Below, piece after piece: positions 33,651-43,635 of a stretch of 64,000 nt of DNA. The position numbers and the translations under genes are program-made. Each line of letters begins with the position of its first letter. Within the stretch, counting starts at the first letter, position 1. The notes below the pieces were generated by a model. That model made no database searches, was not told the DNA's origin, and worked only from the letters and a program-made list of their open reading frames with translations. Origin of the DNA: an uncultured Alteromonadaceae bacterium (GTDB lineage Bacteria; Pseudomonadota; Gammaproteobacteria; Enterobacterales; Alteromonadaceae); assembly GCA_947501935.1 (NCBI GenBank), contig CANMXU010000002.1, positions 62,001 to 126,000 on the forward strand, in the 5' to 3' direction.

Positions 33651-35759
33651 TTATTTATTACGAATAACTCGTTGCACATCAATCATAACTTTAATTTTTC
33701 GAATAATATCGGCTAAGTGGATACGATTACGACAAGTAATTTCCATATCGATAGCATAAACCCCTGAGTCTTTTTCACCCGAGTTTAATGAATGCACGTT
33801 CGAGTCACACTTGGCAATTACATTGGTTAAGCTGGCTAGCGCGCCTTGATGATTGATAATCTCAATACGTAATTTAGCCACGAAGTCGCGGGTAATATCG
33901 CTGTCCCATTTCACCGGGAATAGACTGCCTTGTTCATGGCCTTTAATATTTCGACAACCTTGCTGATGTACCATTAAGCCTTTACCTGGGCTTAAATAAG
34001 CAAGAATACTGTCACCTGGAATAGGTCGACAACACTTACCATAACTCACCATCATGCCTTCTGTGCCTTTGATCGGCATTTTAGCTTTGGTAGGTGATTG
34101 TGGGAATTCGCTGTCTTCGGTAAATTCATCAGTTAAGCGTCGGGCGATACCTATGCTTAAGGCATTGCCTAAACCTATATTTACTAGCAACTCATCAAAG
34201 TTCTCGTTGCCACTTTCTTTAACCACTTGAGCAACTTTTTCTTCGGCAATATCATCAAGTTTAGTATTACCAAGGGCATGGCTTAATAAACGCCAGCCTA
34301 ATGCTTTAGACTCCGTTTGCTCTTGGCTACGTAAATAGGTACGAATTTGCAAACGCGCTTTCGCCGTTACCACAAAGTTAAGCCAAGTTGCGTTTGGTCT
34401 TGCCGCTGATGAAGTTATAACTTCGATGGTTTGGCCTGAATCAAGTGATTGACTAAGTGGGTATGGCTTGCGGTCAACTTTCACGCCAACACAAGAGTTA
34501 CCAACATCGGTATGTACCGCGTAAGCAAAATCAACCGCTGTCGCGCCCATCGGCAATTCAATAATGCGGCCGTCTGGGGTGAAAACGTAAATTTCTTCGG
34601 GAAATAAATCAGATTTTACATTTTCAATAAATTCAAATGAACTACCCGCACTTTGCTGTAGTTCAAGCAGGCTTTGCATCCAACGGCTAGCTTTCATTTG
34701 CGCCGTTGTGCCACTGTCATCACCATCTTGCTTATAAAGCCAATGGGCAGCAACACCTTTATCTGCCATTTGGTCCATATCATGGGTACGAATTTGAATT
34801 TCTACCGGAATACCATGCGGACCAATTAATGAAGTGTGTAGCGACTGATAACCATTGGTTTTTGGAATAGCAATATAGTCTTTAAAGCGCCCTTCAATCG
34901 GCTTAAATAAGTTGTGCACAGCACCTAAGGCGCGATAACAATTACCAAAGTCGTCCTCAACAATCACTCGAAAAGCATAAATGTCCATCACTTCATTGAA
35001 CATTAGTTCTTTGTTCAGCATTTTGCGGTAAATAGAATAAATGTGCTTTTCTCGGCCGAGTACTTGCGCAGTTATGCCGCTTTCTTCAAGACGGGCTGAA
35101 ATTTCTTCCTGAATATTAATGATGATTTCTTTACGATTACCGCGTGCTTGTTTGACCGCTGATTTTAATGCGCGATGGCGCATCGGATACATAGCCTCAA
35201 AGCCTAAAGCTTCAAGCTCATTTTTAATATTATGAATACCCAAGCGATTAGCAATAGGCGCATATATATCTAAGGTTTCACGGGCAATACGACGACGTTT
35301 GTCTGGCCTTAAGGACTCAAGCGTACGCATATTATGAGTACGATCGGCTAGTTTAATTAAAATAACGCGAATGTCTTGCACCATGGCAAGTACCATTTTA
35401 CGGAAGTTTTCCGCCTGCATTTCTTCTTTATTATCAAACTTTAATTTGTCTAGCTTACTAACACCTTCAACCAACTCAGCAACCGTGTGGCCAAATAATT
35501 CAGCTAATTCATCTTTGGTAACTGGAGTATCTTCAATCACGTCGTGTAATAACGCGGCCATTAAGGTTTCATGGTCAAGGTGCATTTTAGCGAGGTTTAA
35601 CGCGACAGCAACAGGGTGAGTAATATAAGGATCGCCGCTAGAGCGCATTTGCCCTTCGTGAGCATCACGGGCAACAATATACGCGTGCTTAAGTAGGTCT
35701 ACTTGTACTTTTGATAAGTAAGTAGAAACATATACTTTCAACGGTTCAAAAAGGTACAC
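33651..35759 (-). CDS. spoT: Bifunctional (p)ppGpp hydrolase/synthetase SpoT
   Basis: Controls the stringent-response alarmones. 702 residues in the standard order: HD hydrolase domain with His72-Asp73 in LLHDVIEDT, synthetase-like domain with HIYSIYRKM and KDYIAIPKTNGYQSLHTS, TGS domain (GATAVDFAYAVHTDVG), helical region with the conserved-cysteine segment CCRPIPGDSI, and C-terminal ACT domain. The start is a GTG: a GGGAG site lies five bases upstream and the resulting MYLFE matches the E. coli N-terminus. It follows rpoZ but is separated from it by a terminator-like hairpin. Confidence 0.97.
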   Translation of the reverse strand: MYLFEPLKVYVSTYLSKVQVDLLKHAYIVARDAHEGQMRSSGDPYITHPVAVALNLAKMHLDHETLMAALLHDVIEDTPVTKDELAELFGHTVAELVEGVSKLDKLKFDNKEEMQAENFRKMVLAMVQDIRVILIKLADRTHNMRTLESLRPDKRRRIARETLDIYAPIANRLGIHNIKNELEALGFEAMYPMRHRALKSAVKQARGNRKEIIINIQEEISARLEESGITAQVLGREKHIYSIYRKMLNKELMFNEVMDIYAFRVIVEDDFGNCYRALGAVHNLFKPIEGRFKDYIAIPKTNGYQSLHTSLIGPHGIPVEIQIRTHDMDQMADKGVAAHWLYKQDGDDSGTTAQMKASRWMQSLLELQQSAGSSFEFIENVKSDLFPEEIYVFTPDGRIIELPMGATAVDFAYAVHTDVGNSCVGVKVDRKPYPLSQSLDSGQTIEVITSSAARPNATWLNFVVTAKARLQIRTYLRSQEQTESKALGWRLLSHALGNTKLDDIAEEKVAQVVKESGNENFDELLVNIGLGNALSIGIARRLTDEFTEDSEFPQSPTKAKMPIKGTEGMMVSYGKCCRPIPGDSILAYLSPGKGLMVHQQGCRNIKGHEQGSLFPVKWDSDITRDFVAKLRIEIINHQGALASLTNVIAKCDSNVHSLNSGEKDSGVYAIDMEITCRNRIHLADIIRKIKVMIDVQRVIRNK

Positions 35760-35844
35760 CTAAACTCCCAAACAGATATGGATACAGGGGAAACGCCCCA
35801 GCAATAACACGTAGAATACGTCTATTTTTAATTTTTGTAACGAT

Positions 35845-35883
35845 AAAAAAACGCGTAATCACTATTAGGTGAAATTACGCGTT
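35845..35883 (-). terminator. Intrinsic terminator-like hairpin between rpoZ and spoT
   Basis: AACGCGTAAT and ATTACGCGTT form a perfect 10-bp stem with a 14-base loop. On the minus strand the stem is followed by a run of T (35849-35845). It lies 27 bases after the rpoZ stop and 86 before the spoT start, so it should stop or attenuate transcription into spoT. Confidence 0.72.
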
Positions 35884-35909
35884 AATTAATTTATCCGAAT
35901 AAGGTTTAA

Positions 35910-36188
35910 TTATTCAGCTTGGCCGCCAACAATGGCAGCTACAGCAGCAAGTTCTGCAGACTCTTGCTGCACTTGCTCATGACGGTCTGAGTCATTCATT
36001 ACTTCAGTAGTAATTAGACCGGCTTCAATTTCTCGTAAAGCTAACACCGTTGGTTTGTCATTTTCAATCTCAACCAAAGGATCTTTACCGCCCGTTGCAA
36101 TTTGACGAGCACGACGTGATGCAACTAGCACCAAGTCAAAACGATTACCGATTTTTTCAACGGCATCTTCAACAGTTACGCGAGCCAT
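35910..36188 (-). CDS. rpoZ: RNA polymerase omega subunit
   Basis: 92-residue small subunit that helps assemble the beta-prime subunit and forms part of a ppGpp site. The N-terminal [20 protein letters not shown] and [12 protein letters not shown] are diagnostic, and length matches E. coli (91). A GGAGAG ribosome site precedes the ATG. It lies between gmk and spoT, the common gammaproteobacterial order. The C-terminal third is more variable, as is usual. Confidence 0.97.
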   Translation of the reverse strand: MARVTVEDAVEKIGNRFDLVLVASRRARQIATGGKDPLVEIENDKPTVLALREIEAGLITTEVMNDSDRHEQVQQESAELAAVAAIVGGQAE

Positions 36189-36278
36189 TTGGTCTCTCCA
36201 ACGTTAAAATTCATAAAATAGCCGCATATTCTACTTATACCTAGGTTAATAAGCAAGCGCTGTGCGGCGCTAATAGCC

Positions 36279-36908
36279 TTAATTTTCAGCTAAAAGTTGT
36301 TCAAACATCTGCTGATGTGCATTTACTTGCTGGCTGCGTTTTAATCGTTGATTATTCACTATGGTAGTTAAATCAACTAACGCTTGCTCAAAGTCGTCAT
36401 TTACTATGATGTAATCAAATTCTTGATAGTGAGAACATTCCGCTTTGGCTGCTAACATGCGATCAGCAATAACCTCTTCACTGTCTTGGCCTCGGCCACG
36501 TAACCGCTGTTCTAAAACAGCTTTTGACGGTGGCGAAATGAATATAGTAGTTACTTCCGGCTTTTTCATGCGCACCTGTTGTGCGCCTTGCCAGTCAATA
36601 TCTAAAAATACATCAACGCCTTGTGCAAGCTGCTCATCAATAGCTACTTCTGAGGTACCATAATAATTACCAAATACTTCAGCATATTCATAAAAATGCT
36701 TATTGGCGATATTGGCTTTAAATTCAGCAACGGAAACAAAGTGATAATGCTCACCGTCCACTTCACCCGGACGAGGGTCGCGAGTAGTATGTGAAACTGA
36801 CACTTGCATTGGTCTAGGCGATACTTGCTTTAATAAAGCAGAAATTAGGCTCGACTTACCTGCGCCACTTGGAGCAGATAAAATAAATAAATTGCCAGTT
36901 GCCGACAT
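36279..36908 (-). CDS. gmk: Guanylate kinase
   Basis: Phosphorylates GMP to GDP with ATP. The 209-residue length is normal (E. coli 207). The P-loop [14 protein letters not shown] is at the N-terminus, followed by the GMP-binding segment [19 protein letters not shown] and [20 protein letters not shown] precedes the ATG. It is the first gene of the gmk-rpoZ-spoT group and lies 90 bases before rpoZ. Confidence 0.98.
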   Translation of the reverse strand: MSATGNLFILSAPSGAGKSSLISALLKQVSPRPMQVSVSHTTRDPRPGEVDGEHYHFVSVAEFKANIANKHFYEYAEVFGNYYGTSEVAIDEQLAQGVDVFLDIDWQGAQQVRMKKPEVTTIFISPPSKAVLEQRLRGRGQDSEEVIADRMLAAKAECSHYQEFDYIIVNDDFEQALVDLTTIVNNQRLKRSQQVNAHQQMFEQLLAEN

Positions 36909-37060
36909 AATAGTGTCCTCTTATATAAATGCAAATTAACGGAGAAAATTTAGCCGCGCACTATACCTAAATTAGCAGCATTTTCCCATGACTAATTAGC
37001 CTTTGAAATACATCATTAATTGCCAAACTAAAAATCATCTTATTATGATGGCTATTTAAG

Positions 37061-37090
37061 CAACAAAAAAGCCAGCGATTAGCTGGCTTT
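37061..37090 (-). terminator. Intrinsic terminator after the aminotransferase gene
   Basis: AAAGCCAGC pairs with GCTGGCTTT around a five-base loop. On the minus strand it is followed by six T residues, 35 bases after the aminotransferase stop. Confidence 0.88.
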
Positions 37091-37125
37091 CTACTTATAA
37101 CGTTTAGCTTATCGCTAAGTAAAAA

Positions 37126-38313
37126 TTAAAGTACTTTCGCAATAGACTCAGCTAAGTAATCAACATTGCTTGGTGCAATACCGGCAATGCTCATACGGCT
37201 TGAACCCACCATGTAAATACTGAATTCTTCTTGTAGGCGCTGCACTTGCTCTGGAGTAATACCTAAGAAAGAGAACATGCCTTTTTGATTGGCGATAAAG
37301 CCAAAGTCGCGTTCAACACCTTTTTCAGCCAGCTTATCAACAATAATTTTACGGTTACCGTTAATGCGGTTACGCATTTCAGTTAATTCGTTAAACCATT
37401 CGTGACGTAATTCGTCTGAACTTAAAATGGTTTCTACTAATGCCGCACCATGTGCTGGTGGCATTGAATAAATAGTACGAGCAACACCTAATACAATTGA
37501 AAAAGCAATTTCGGTAGTCGCTGGTGTTTCACCAATAACCGTACAAGCACCAATGCGTTCACGGTATAAGCCAAAGTTTTTCGAACATGAGCTACATAAA
37601 ATCATGTTGTTTACGGTGTTCGCCATTAAACGCACGCCGTAAGCATCTTCTTCTAAGCCGTCACCAAAACCTTGGTATGCCATATCAATTAATGGAGTAA
37701 AGCCAACATCTTTAGCTACTTGTGCAACTTGTTGCCATTGTTCGTTGTTTAAGTCCATACCTGATGGGTTATGACAACATGCGTGCAATAAAACAAAATC
37801 ATCACTTGATAGCGCTTTTAACGCATTTAACATTGCGTCAAAGTCTAAGGTTTTGTTTTCATAATCGTAATAAGGGTATTCTTGCACGTCTAAACCAGCC
37901 GCGTTAAATACGCCTTTGTGGTTTGCCCAAGTAGGGTTTGATAACCAAATTTTAGCGCCGCCTTTACAACGAGCAATAAATTCAGCGGCAACACGTAATG
38001 CGCCAGTACCACCCGGAGTTGAAGCAGTTTTAACACGATTTTGGCTGATAACTTGATGATCACCAAAAATTAATGACGTCATTTGCTCATTAAATTTAGC
38101 AGAGCCGGCACCGCCAATATAAGTTTTGGTCAATTCATTTTCTAAACGATACTTTTCAGCTTTTTTAACGCAGTTTAAAATGGTGGTGTCACCAGCTTCA
38201 TTTTTATAAACACCTACGCCCAAATCAATTTTTAGCGGATTAGCATCAGCACGATACTTAATAGACAATCCTAAAATAGGATCAGCTGGTAAAGCAGTTA
38301 AGCGACCAAACAT
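37126..38313 (-). CDS. aspC: Aspartate/aromatic-amino-acid aminotransferase (class I)
   Basis: PLP-dependent transaminase between aspartate or aromatic amino acids and 2-oxoglutarate. 395 residues from the ATG at 38313, matching E. coli AspC (396); an upstream in-frame ATG at 38355 would add 14 poorly conserved residues. The PLP lysine is Lys245 in CSSCSKNFGLYRERIGA. The segments FGRLTALPADPILGL, LVETILSS and FSFLGIT follow AspC/TyrB closely. The overall resemblance as I recall it is nearer to AspC than TyrB, but substrate preference between the two cannot be settled by eye. Single gene with its own terminator. Confidence 0.93.
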   Translation of the reverse strand: MFGRLTALPADPILGLSIKYRADANPLKIDLGVGVYKNEAGDTTILNCVKKAEKYRLENELTKTYIGGAGSAKFNEQMTSLIFGDHQVISQNRVKTASTPGGTGALRVAAEFIARCKGGAKIWLSNPTWANHKGVFNAAGLDVQEYPYYDYENKTLDFDAMLNALKALSSDDFVLLHACCHNPSGMDLNNEQWQQVAQVAKDVGFTPLIDMAYQGFGDGLEEDAYGVRLMANTVNNMILCSSCSKNFGLYRERIGACTVIGETPATTEIAFSIVLGVARTIYSMPPAHGAALVETILSSDELRHEWFNELTEMRNRINGNRKIIVDKLAEKGVERDFGFIANQKGMFSFLGITPEQVQRLQEEFSIYMVGSSRMSIAGIAPSNVDYLAESIAKVL

Positions 38314-38541
38314 GGTTACAGTTACCTTATAGAAAATGAGGGATTTAACCGTCATTGCGCCTTCGCAATTAACGTTAAGAAAATACCCAATGATTTAAAG
38401 CGCAAGCATAGCGACAATACGGCGAAAATTAAAGCGTTTGTGTTAAAAAATATCAGCAATAGTTATGAAAAAAAAAACTAATAAATAGCAGAATAAGCTT
38501 TGTTAGTTTTATTAGCATTTATATTAGCAAAAAAATGTGCT

Positions 38542-39252
38542 TTAAAAGGTCTTAGATAATGCCGCTAGTGCGCCAATAACGCCACCAAAAACACCGCCCC
38601 AAACTACCAGCCAGCCTAGATGCTTGCTGATCATCTCTTGGACAATTTCTTTTACCAATTGCGGTGTTAATTCATTCAAACGCTTTTCAATAATATCGCT
38701 AACTTTATCACGCATACCCGCCATCACATTTGGTTGTTCAAGCTCTTCTCGTATAAGCTGATTAAAGGTTTCAGATTGTGAAATTTCAGCAATACTCATC
38801 TTCATTTTGTCGATAAACGGTATTCTCATAGGTTGCAAAGCTTCACGGCCACCGACCATAGCTAACATACCGCCAAAAGATGAACTTTCAATAACATCAA
38901 CCAAATTGTCAAACGCAGATGATAAATCTACTTTTTCAATAATAGGTGCAAAATTGATATTGCTTGCTGGGTTAGAACTACCTGCTAAAAAACGGTCGAT
39001 ATTATCTTCAGTGAAAAACTGCTCCATCATTAAGTTGCGAATAGCTATTTTAAAGTCTTCAAAACGAGCCGGTATAACGCCCGACCCATACAGCCCCGGT
39101 ATTTTTTCAAAGAGCATATGCACAGCTAGCCAATTGGTTATCGCCCCAGATAAAGCAAAAATACCTATAGTAAATACAACAGGTTGCGGCATAAAATAGC
39201 CAACCAGCGTTAACGCTAACGCAATAATATTGGTGATTAAACTTTTGTTCAC
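38542..39252 (-). CDS. DUF445 family inner-membrane protein
   Basis: A 236-residue membrane protein of unknown function. Two hydrophobic helices lie at the N-terminus (TNIIALALTLVGYFM and VVFTIGIFALSGAITNWLAV) and one at the C-terminus (LGWLVVWGGVFGGVIGALAAL); a long helical soluble stretch lies between. The sequence GAITNWLAVHMLFEKIPGLY is a clear DUF445 signature. A GTG at 39252, six bases after GAGG, is preferred over a GTG four codons upstream. It stands alone between the aminotransferase and the divergent cyclophilin gene. Confidence 0.85.
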   Translation of the reverse strand: MNKSLITNIIALALTLVGYFMPQPVVFTIGIFALSGAITNWLAVHMLFEKIPGLYGSGVIPARFEDFKIAIRNLMMEQFFTEDNIDRFLAGSSNPASNINFAPIIEKVDLSSAFDNLVDVIESSSFGGMLAMVGGREALQPMRIPFIDKMKMSIAEISQSETFNQLIREELEQPNVMAGMRDKVSDIIEKRLNELTPQLVKEIVQEMISKHLGWLVVWGGVFGGVIGALAALSKTF

Positions 39253-39407
39253 ACCTAACCTCACAATTAAAGATTGATCAATAACTTCATATGGCGCTAT
39301 GGTATCAACCCTTGTGTGGTCGATCCATTAGCTTTAGCGCATATTTTCCTGCTGGCTTGAGCATATAAAATTTATAACGCCGATAGAATATAAAGTGAAG
39401 CTTAAAC

Positions 39408-40250
39408 ATGACTAAAACCATCACGCTATTATTGACCACTGTGCTTTTCAATACAGGTTTTGCTTACGCGGATGATTGGCGTCGTGTTGACCCCAACAAT
39501 ATGGTGGTGATGACTTTACCTCAAGGCGAAGTTATTATTGAACTTGCACCTCAGTTTGCTGCAAAACATGTGGCACAATTTATTAAACTAACGCAAAAAG
39601 AACATTATCATGGCAGTAAGTTCTACCGTGTTATAGACGGTTTTGTCGCTCAAGCAGGACCTGAAAAAGGTAGTTTAAAAGATAGAAGCGCATCAACACT
39701 ACAACTAGAAGGCAGTTGGCCAACCGATAAAAATTGGTCATTTACCCCCGTACAGAAAAATGACCTTTATGCTGAAGTGACGGGCTTTAAACAAGGGTTT
39801 GCCCTTGCTCATAATCCAAGTGAGCAACAAGCATGGTTAGCACATTGCCCCGGCACGTTAGCCATGGCGCGAAAAACGAGTCCAAATTCCGCCACCAGCC
39901 ACTTTTATATCACGATTGGACAAGCCCCTCGACAATTAGACCGCATAATGACAATTTTTGGTCGGGTAATTCTCGGCATGAACCATGTGCAAGCGATCAC
40001 CAGAACTTCGGTTATCGATGGCCAAGCACCGGTAAGCCAAGAAAGTTATACGTCGATTATTACGATGAAATTGATGAGTGATTTACCCAAAGCGGAGCAG
40101 AAGATCATTGAAGTTCAAAATACTGAATCCCCAAGTTTTAGTAACAGTTTGCAAAAACGAAGAGCACGCGCTAGCAGCTTCTATTTTAAAAAGCCGCCGC
40201 CGGTATTAGATGTTTGCCAAATAAAAGTTAAATCTCGATTGGTTAATTAA
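39408..40250 (+). CDS. Periplasmic cyclophilin-type peptidyl-prolyl cis-trans isomerase
   Basis: A 280-residue exported protein with a signal peptide at about 1-21 (ending FAYA). The cyclophilin domain covers about residues 32-215, with HYHGSKFYRVIDGFVAQAG as its opening active-site region, GTLAMARKTSPNSATSHFYI in the core, and LDRIMTIFGRVILGM. The family isomerises proline peptide bonds during folding. It has long inserts compared with PpiA (SLKDRSASTLQLEGSWPTDK and the segment after it) and a basic C-terminal tail of about 65 residues (RRARAS, then a Cys). It is convergent with fre across a strong shared terminator. Confidence 0.9.
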   Translation: MTKTITLLLTTVLFNTGFAYADDWRRVDPNNMVVMTLPQGEVIIELAPQFAAKHVAQFIKLTQKEHYHGSKFYRVIDGFVAQAGPEKGSLKDRSASTLQLEGSWPTDKNWSFTPVQKNDLYAEVTGFKQGFALAHNPSEQQAWLAHCPGTLAMARKTSPNSATSHFYITIGQAPRQLDRIMTIFGRVILGMNHVQAITRTSVIDGQAPVSQESYTSIITMKLMSDLPKAEQKIIEVQNTESPSFSNSLQKRRARASSFYFKKPPPVLDVCQIKVKSRLVN

Positions 40251-40270
40251 TTAGTTAATTAACCGCAGAA

Positions 40271-40305
40271 AAAAAGCTTAAGTTAAAAGTTAACTTAAGC
40301 TTTTT
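40271..40305. terminator. Bidirectional intrinsic terminator between cyclophilin and fre genes
   Basis: A perfect 16-bp stem (AAAAAGCTTAAGTTAA with TTAACTTAAGCTTTTT) around a three-base loop. The A run on one side and T run on the other make it functional in both directions. It lies 20 bases after the cyclophilin stop and 61 bases after the fre stop. Confidence 0.93.
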
Positions 40306-40366
40306 GCTAATAATTATTTGATTATTAATTTTCGATGCTAATGTTAGCTACTTGATAAAGGCTAGC

Positions 40367-41062
40367 TTAAATAAACGCAAAAGCGTCAGCATACATATGG
40401 TCTTTGTTCGCGCCATGAGCAAGGAAGTCGTCACGTAGAATGCCAACCATATCAAAGCGTCCAGCAATATAAATATCATAAGGAGCTAGGGTTTTAATAT
40501 CGTTCATCAAGGTTTTATGGACCAAACCTTCTTTGCCCTGCCAGTCTGCACTTGTGGTTTCTACTACCGGAATAAAGCTAGCATTAGGCATTTTATTAAT
40601 AGTTGCCTGAGTTTCTTCAAGCTCATAACAGGCACTTGCATCTCTAAGGCCCCAGTAAACGATAACTTCACGAGTTGATTGCTGCGCAGCTAAATGCTCA
40701 AACATAGATTTGATATAAGAAAAACCGGTACCACCAGCCACTAGCAATATCGGCCGCTCGCTATCAGTACGTAAGAAAGCATCGCCCATAGCAATTTCAA
40801 CATTCACCACAGCAGCTGATTTAATGCGTTCAATAACTTGCATGGCATAGCTGTCTTCGCCAAAGGCACCTATTTGTAATTCAATAAATTCAGCATTTGG
40901 CGCACTGGCGATAGAAAATGGACGTTTGTCATCTTCACTCATAACAAAATTTAGATACTGGCCAGGTAAAAAATTAACGGCGGTATTGGGTTTTAATAAA
41001 ACCTTGTAAACATAGTCCGTTAACGGGGTAATCGAGTGAACCTGACATTCTATTGCTTGCAT
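40367..41062 (-). CDS. fre: NAD(P)H-flavin reductase
   Basis: Reduces free FMN, FAD or riboflavin with NAD(P)H. 231 residues (E. coli Fre 233) with the flavin-binding RPFSIASAP, the nucleotide-binding VAGGTGFSYIKSM and the end motif MYADAFAFI. It follows ubiD at 119 bases, as in the ubiD-fre order of E. coli. Reduced flavins supply many enzymes; in this window they could in principle serve the halogenase homologue at 11044 and the prenylated-FMN cofactor of UbiD, but neither link is shown by the sequence. Confidence 0.95.
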   Translation of the reverse strand: MQAIECQVHSITPLTDYVYKVLLKPNTAVNFLPGQYLNFVMSEDDKRPFSIASAPNAEFIELQIGAFGEDSYAMQVIERIKSAAVVNVEIAMGDAFLRTDSERPILLVAGGTGFSYIKSMFEHLAAQQSTREVIVYWGLRDASACYELEETQATINKMPNASFIPVVETTSADWQGKEGLVHKTLMNDIKTLAPYDIYIAGRFDMVGILRDDFLAHGANKDHMYADAFAFI

Positions 41063-41101
41063 GTTATAAACCTTGAGTAAAACCTTAAAAATAATCTTCG
41101 A

Positions 41102-41133
41102 AAAACGTTTATTGATTCTTTATCAAACGTTTT
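41102..41133 (-). terminator. Hairpin with T run after ubiD
   Basis: AAAACGTTT and AAACGTTTT form a nine-base-pair stem with a 14-base loop, about 50 bases after the ubiD stop. The minus-strand sequence continues into TTTTTCG. It is AT-rich and therefore likely a weak terminator or attenuator between ubiD and fre. Confidence 0.5.
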
Positions 41134-41158
41134 AAATAAGCTTTGGAAAAATAACTAT

Positions 41159-41190
41159 ATTGAAACTATTCAAAATTGAAACTATTCAAA
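41159..41190. repeat. Two tandem copies of a 16-base repeat at the ubiD stop codon
   Basis: ATTGAAACTATTCAAA occurs at 41159-41174 and again at 41175-41190. The second copy contains the last two codons and stop of ubiD (minus strand), so a slippage event has duplicated the gene end into the intergenic region. Confidence 0.85.
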
Positions 41191-42651
41191 AATAGCCAAG
41201 TCGTCCCAAATATCATCAACTTGTTTTTTGACTTCATCTGGCATGGTGATTGGCACGCCCCATTCACGGTCAGTTTCACCCGGCCATTTATTGGTAGCGT
41301 CCATACCCATTTTAGAACCTAAACCGGAAACTGGCGAGGCAAAGTCAAGATAGTCTATCGGTGTGTTTTCAATTAACACTGTGTCTCGGCTCGGATCCAT
41401 ACGCGTGGTCATCGCCCAAATAACATCTTTCCAGTCGCGAGCATTAACGTCGTCGTCACAAACAATCACGAACTTGGTATACATAAACTGACGCAAGAAT
41501 GACCAAACACCCATCATCACCCGTTTAGCATGGCCTGCGTATTGCTTCTTAATGGTAACAACCGCTAAACGATACGAACAACCTTCTGGCGGCAGGTAAA
41601 AATCTTTTATTTCAGGAAATTGCTTTTGCAAAATAGGCACAAAAACTTCATTTAGGGCAACCCCTAAAATAGCTGGTTCATCAGGCGGACGACCGGTATA
41701 AGTACTGTGGTAAATGGGGTCTTTACGCTGAGTAATATGGGTAACGGTAAATACCGGAAAGTCATCGACTTCATTATAATAGCCGGTGTGATCGCCATAA
41801 GGCCCTTCAGGTGCCATTTCTTCAGGGTCAATATAACCTTCTAAAACAATCTCTGCCGATGCGGGCACTTCTAAGTTGTTACTAATACATTTAACCACTT
41901 CAGTTTTACTACCACGTAGCAAGCCAGCAAAAGCATATTCAGATAAGGTATCTGGTACAGGAGTTACCGCACCTAAAATGGTGGCTGGATCAGCGCCTAA
42001 AGCAACAGAAACAGGAAACTTTTCACCTGGATGTTGCTCTTTCCATTCAAGAAAATCAAGCGCGCCACCACGGTGAGATAACCAACGCATTATCAGTTTA
42101 TTTGGCCCTAATAATTGCTGACGGTAAATACCTAAATTTTGACGTTCTTTATGAGGCCCTTTAGTAACAGTTAAACCCCAAGTAATTAAGGGGGCGACAT
42201 CACCTGGCCAGCATTTTTGAATAGGAAGTTTAGTTAAATCAACCTCATCGCCTGCAAATACTTCTTGCTGACAAAGGGCTTTTTTTACCACTTTTACCGG
42301 CATATTTAATACTTGTTTATAAACCGGAATTTTACTTAAGGCATCTTTAAAACCTTTTGGTGGTTCAGGCTCTTTTAGCATGGCTAAAAGTTTACCTACT
42401 TCGCGTAGCGCACTAACATCAGGCTGGCCCATAGCAAGAGCAACTCGCTCTGGAGTACCAAATAAATTAGTTAATACTGGCGCATTAAAGCCTATCGGGT
42501 TTTCGAATAACAGTGCTGGTCCTTCTTGACGTAAAGTGCGATCACTAATTTCAGTCATCTCTAATTCAGTTGAAATTGGCTGGGTAATGCGTTTTAACTG
42601 GCCTATTTTTTCAAGCTGAGCAATAAAGTCTCTTAAATCACTGTATTTCAT
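41182..42651 (-). CDS. ubiD: 4-hydroxy-3-polyprenylbenzoate decarboxylase
   Basis: Decarboxylates the prenylated ring in ubiquinone biosynthesis, using prenylated FMN made by UbiX. The 489-residue length fits E. coli UbiD (497). Family segments are visible: [36 protein letters not shown] (with the catalytic Glu in the EGPYGDH region) and [12 protein letters not shown]. The C-terminal part [17 protein letters not shown] is also typical. No ubiX is seen in the window. It lies upstream of fre on the minus strand. Confidence 0.97.
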   Translation of the reverse strand: MKYSDLRDFIAQLEKIGQLKRITQPISTELEMTEISDRTLRQEGPALLFENPIGFNAPVLTNLFGTPERVALAMGQPDVSALREVGKLLAMLKEPEPPKGFKDALSKIPVYKQVLNMPVKVVKKALCQQEVFAGDEVDLTKLPIQKCWPGDVAPLITWGLTVTKGPHKERQNLGIYRQQLLGPNKLIMRWLSHRGGALDFLEWKEQHPGEKFPVSVALGADPATILGAVTPVPDTLSEYAFAGLLRGSKTEVVKCISNNLEVPASAEIVLEGYIDPEEMAPEGPYGDHTGYYNEVDDFPVFTVTHITQRKDPIYHSTYTGRPPDEPAILGVALNEVFVPILQKQFPEIKDFYLPPEGCSYRLAVVTIKKQYAGHAKRVMMGVWSFLRQFMYTKFVIVCDDDVNARDWKDVIWAMTTRMDPSRDTVLIENTPIDYLDFASPVSGLGSKMGMDATNKWPGETDREWGVPITMPDEVKKQVDDIWDDLAIFE

Positions 42652-42751
42652 ATGGGATTTTTATTCGAAAATTTGCGGCATTATAGCACTTGAAAATAAA
42701 AATAAGATAGCGTGAAAGCCACCTGAAATGAAAATGGAAATTTGATAAGCG

Positions 42752-43522
42752 CTAATGATACTTAGCGAGCACTTTTTGCCAACGAGGATCTGCCTCTAGA
42801 TTAATCATTATTGGGTCAAGATAGTTAAAAATTTCAGAGTATTGCCGAGGTATTAGTATGCGTCGTTCGAAAACATCATGGGGTTTAGCCGATAAATGAA
42901 AGCTGTTTTTGTCAAATTCAGCGGCGGTTAAATACTCAAAAGTAGAGCGACTAACAATCGCGGCATCAATTCTTTTATATGCCAGCATAGTTAACAGTTC
43001 ACGCTCACCAATGGTGTCTTGTCTTTTTATTTTGCCGCTGGCAACTAACTCATTTAAACCGAAATAATAAAAACCACGCACGCCGCCAAAAACTTTACCT
43101 GAAAAAGAGCTTGGCTGTTCATATTCTATTGGCAAACTAGCATGCGATATCACTTCGTCTCGGTCGTGATAAAAAGAGTGTGTCCATAGGTATTTCTGTT
43201 CGTTTTTATCTTTAAACCAAATTGGGCTAACTCCCAATAAAACGCCATCTAATTGCCGATCTTTTAGCATTTTGTCTAAACGTTTACGCGGCACAAAAAT
43301 AGTTTCAAAAACATAATCACTAGAAAGGCGATTTAAATAATCAGCAAAGTCATAATAGAGGCCACTATGTTTATTTTTATCAACAATAAAAGGCGGCATT
43401 AAATGATAAACATAAATATTAACCGCTTGCTTTACTTTACCACCGCTAGCAACAGCAACATCGGTACGTAAAAAAATAAAAAGGATAAAAAAGAGTGAAG
43501 CTAAGCGAGATAAAAATATCAT
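42752..43522 (-). CDS. Family-3 periplasmic solute-binding-like protein (orphan)
   Basis: A 256-residue exported protein with a signal peptide at about 1-25. The rest resembles bacterial extracellular solute-binding proteins family 3 (amino-acid type): VNIYVYHLMPPFIVDKNKHS at the start, LDGVLLGVSPIWF in the middle and RIDAAIVSRSTFEYL in the second lobe. No ABC permease or ATPase is adjacent. In Alteromonadales such short orphan proteins are numerous and their ligands are unknown. A distant paralogue lies 113 bases upstream (43636-44334), although identity is low. Confidence 0.72.
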   Translation of the reverse strand: MIFLSRLASLFFILFIFLRTDVAVASGGKVKQAVNIYVYHLMPPFIVDKNKHSGLYYDFADYLNRLSSDYVFETIFVPRKRLDKMLKDRQLDGVLLGVSPIWFKDKNEQKYLWTHSFYHDRDEVISHASLPIEYEQPSSFSGKVFGGVRGFYYFGLNELVASGKIKRQDTIGERELLTMLAYKRIDAAIVSRSTFEYLTAAEFDKNSFHLSAKPHDVFERRILIPRQYSEIFNYLDPIMINLEADPRWQKVLAKYH

Positions 43523-43635
43523 ATAGCAGCCAAGTTCATTGTTATTAAGTTGATTATAGAAAGTTCTATAAATTTTTGTCAGTTAAATTAATAATTAACA
43601 CGAAAACAATAGCATAGTATTTAAGGAAATTATGC

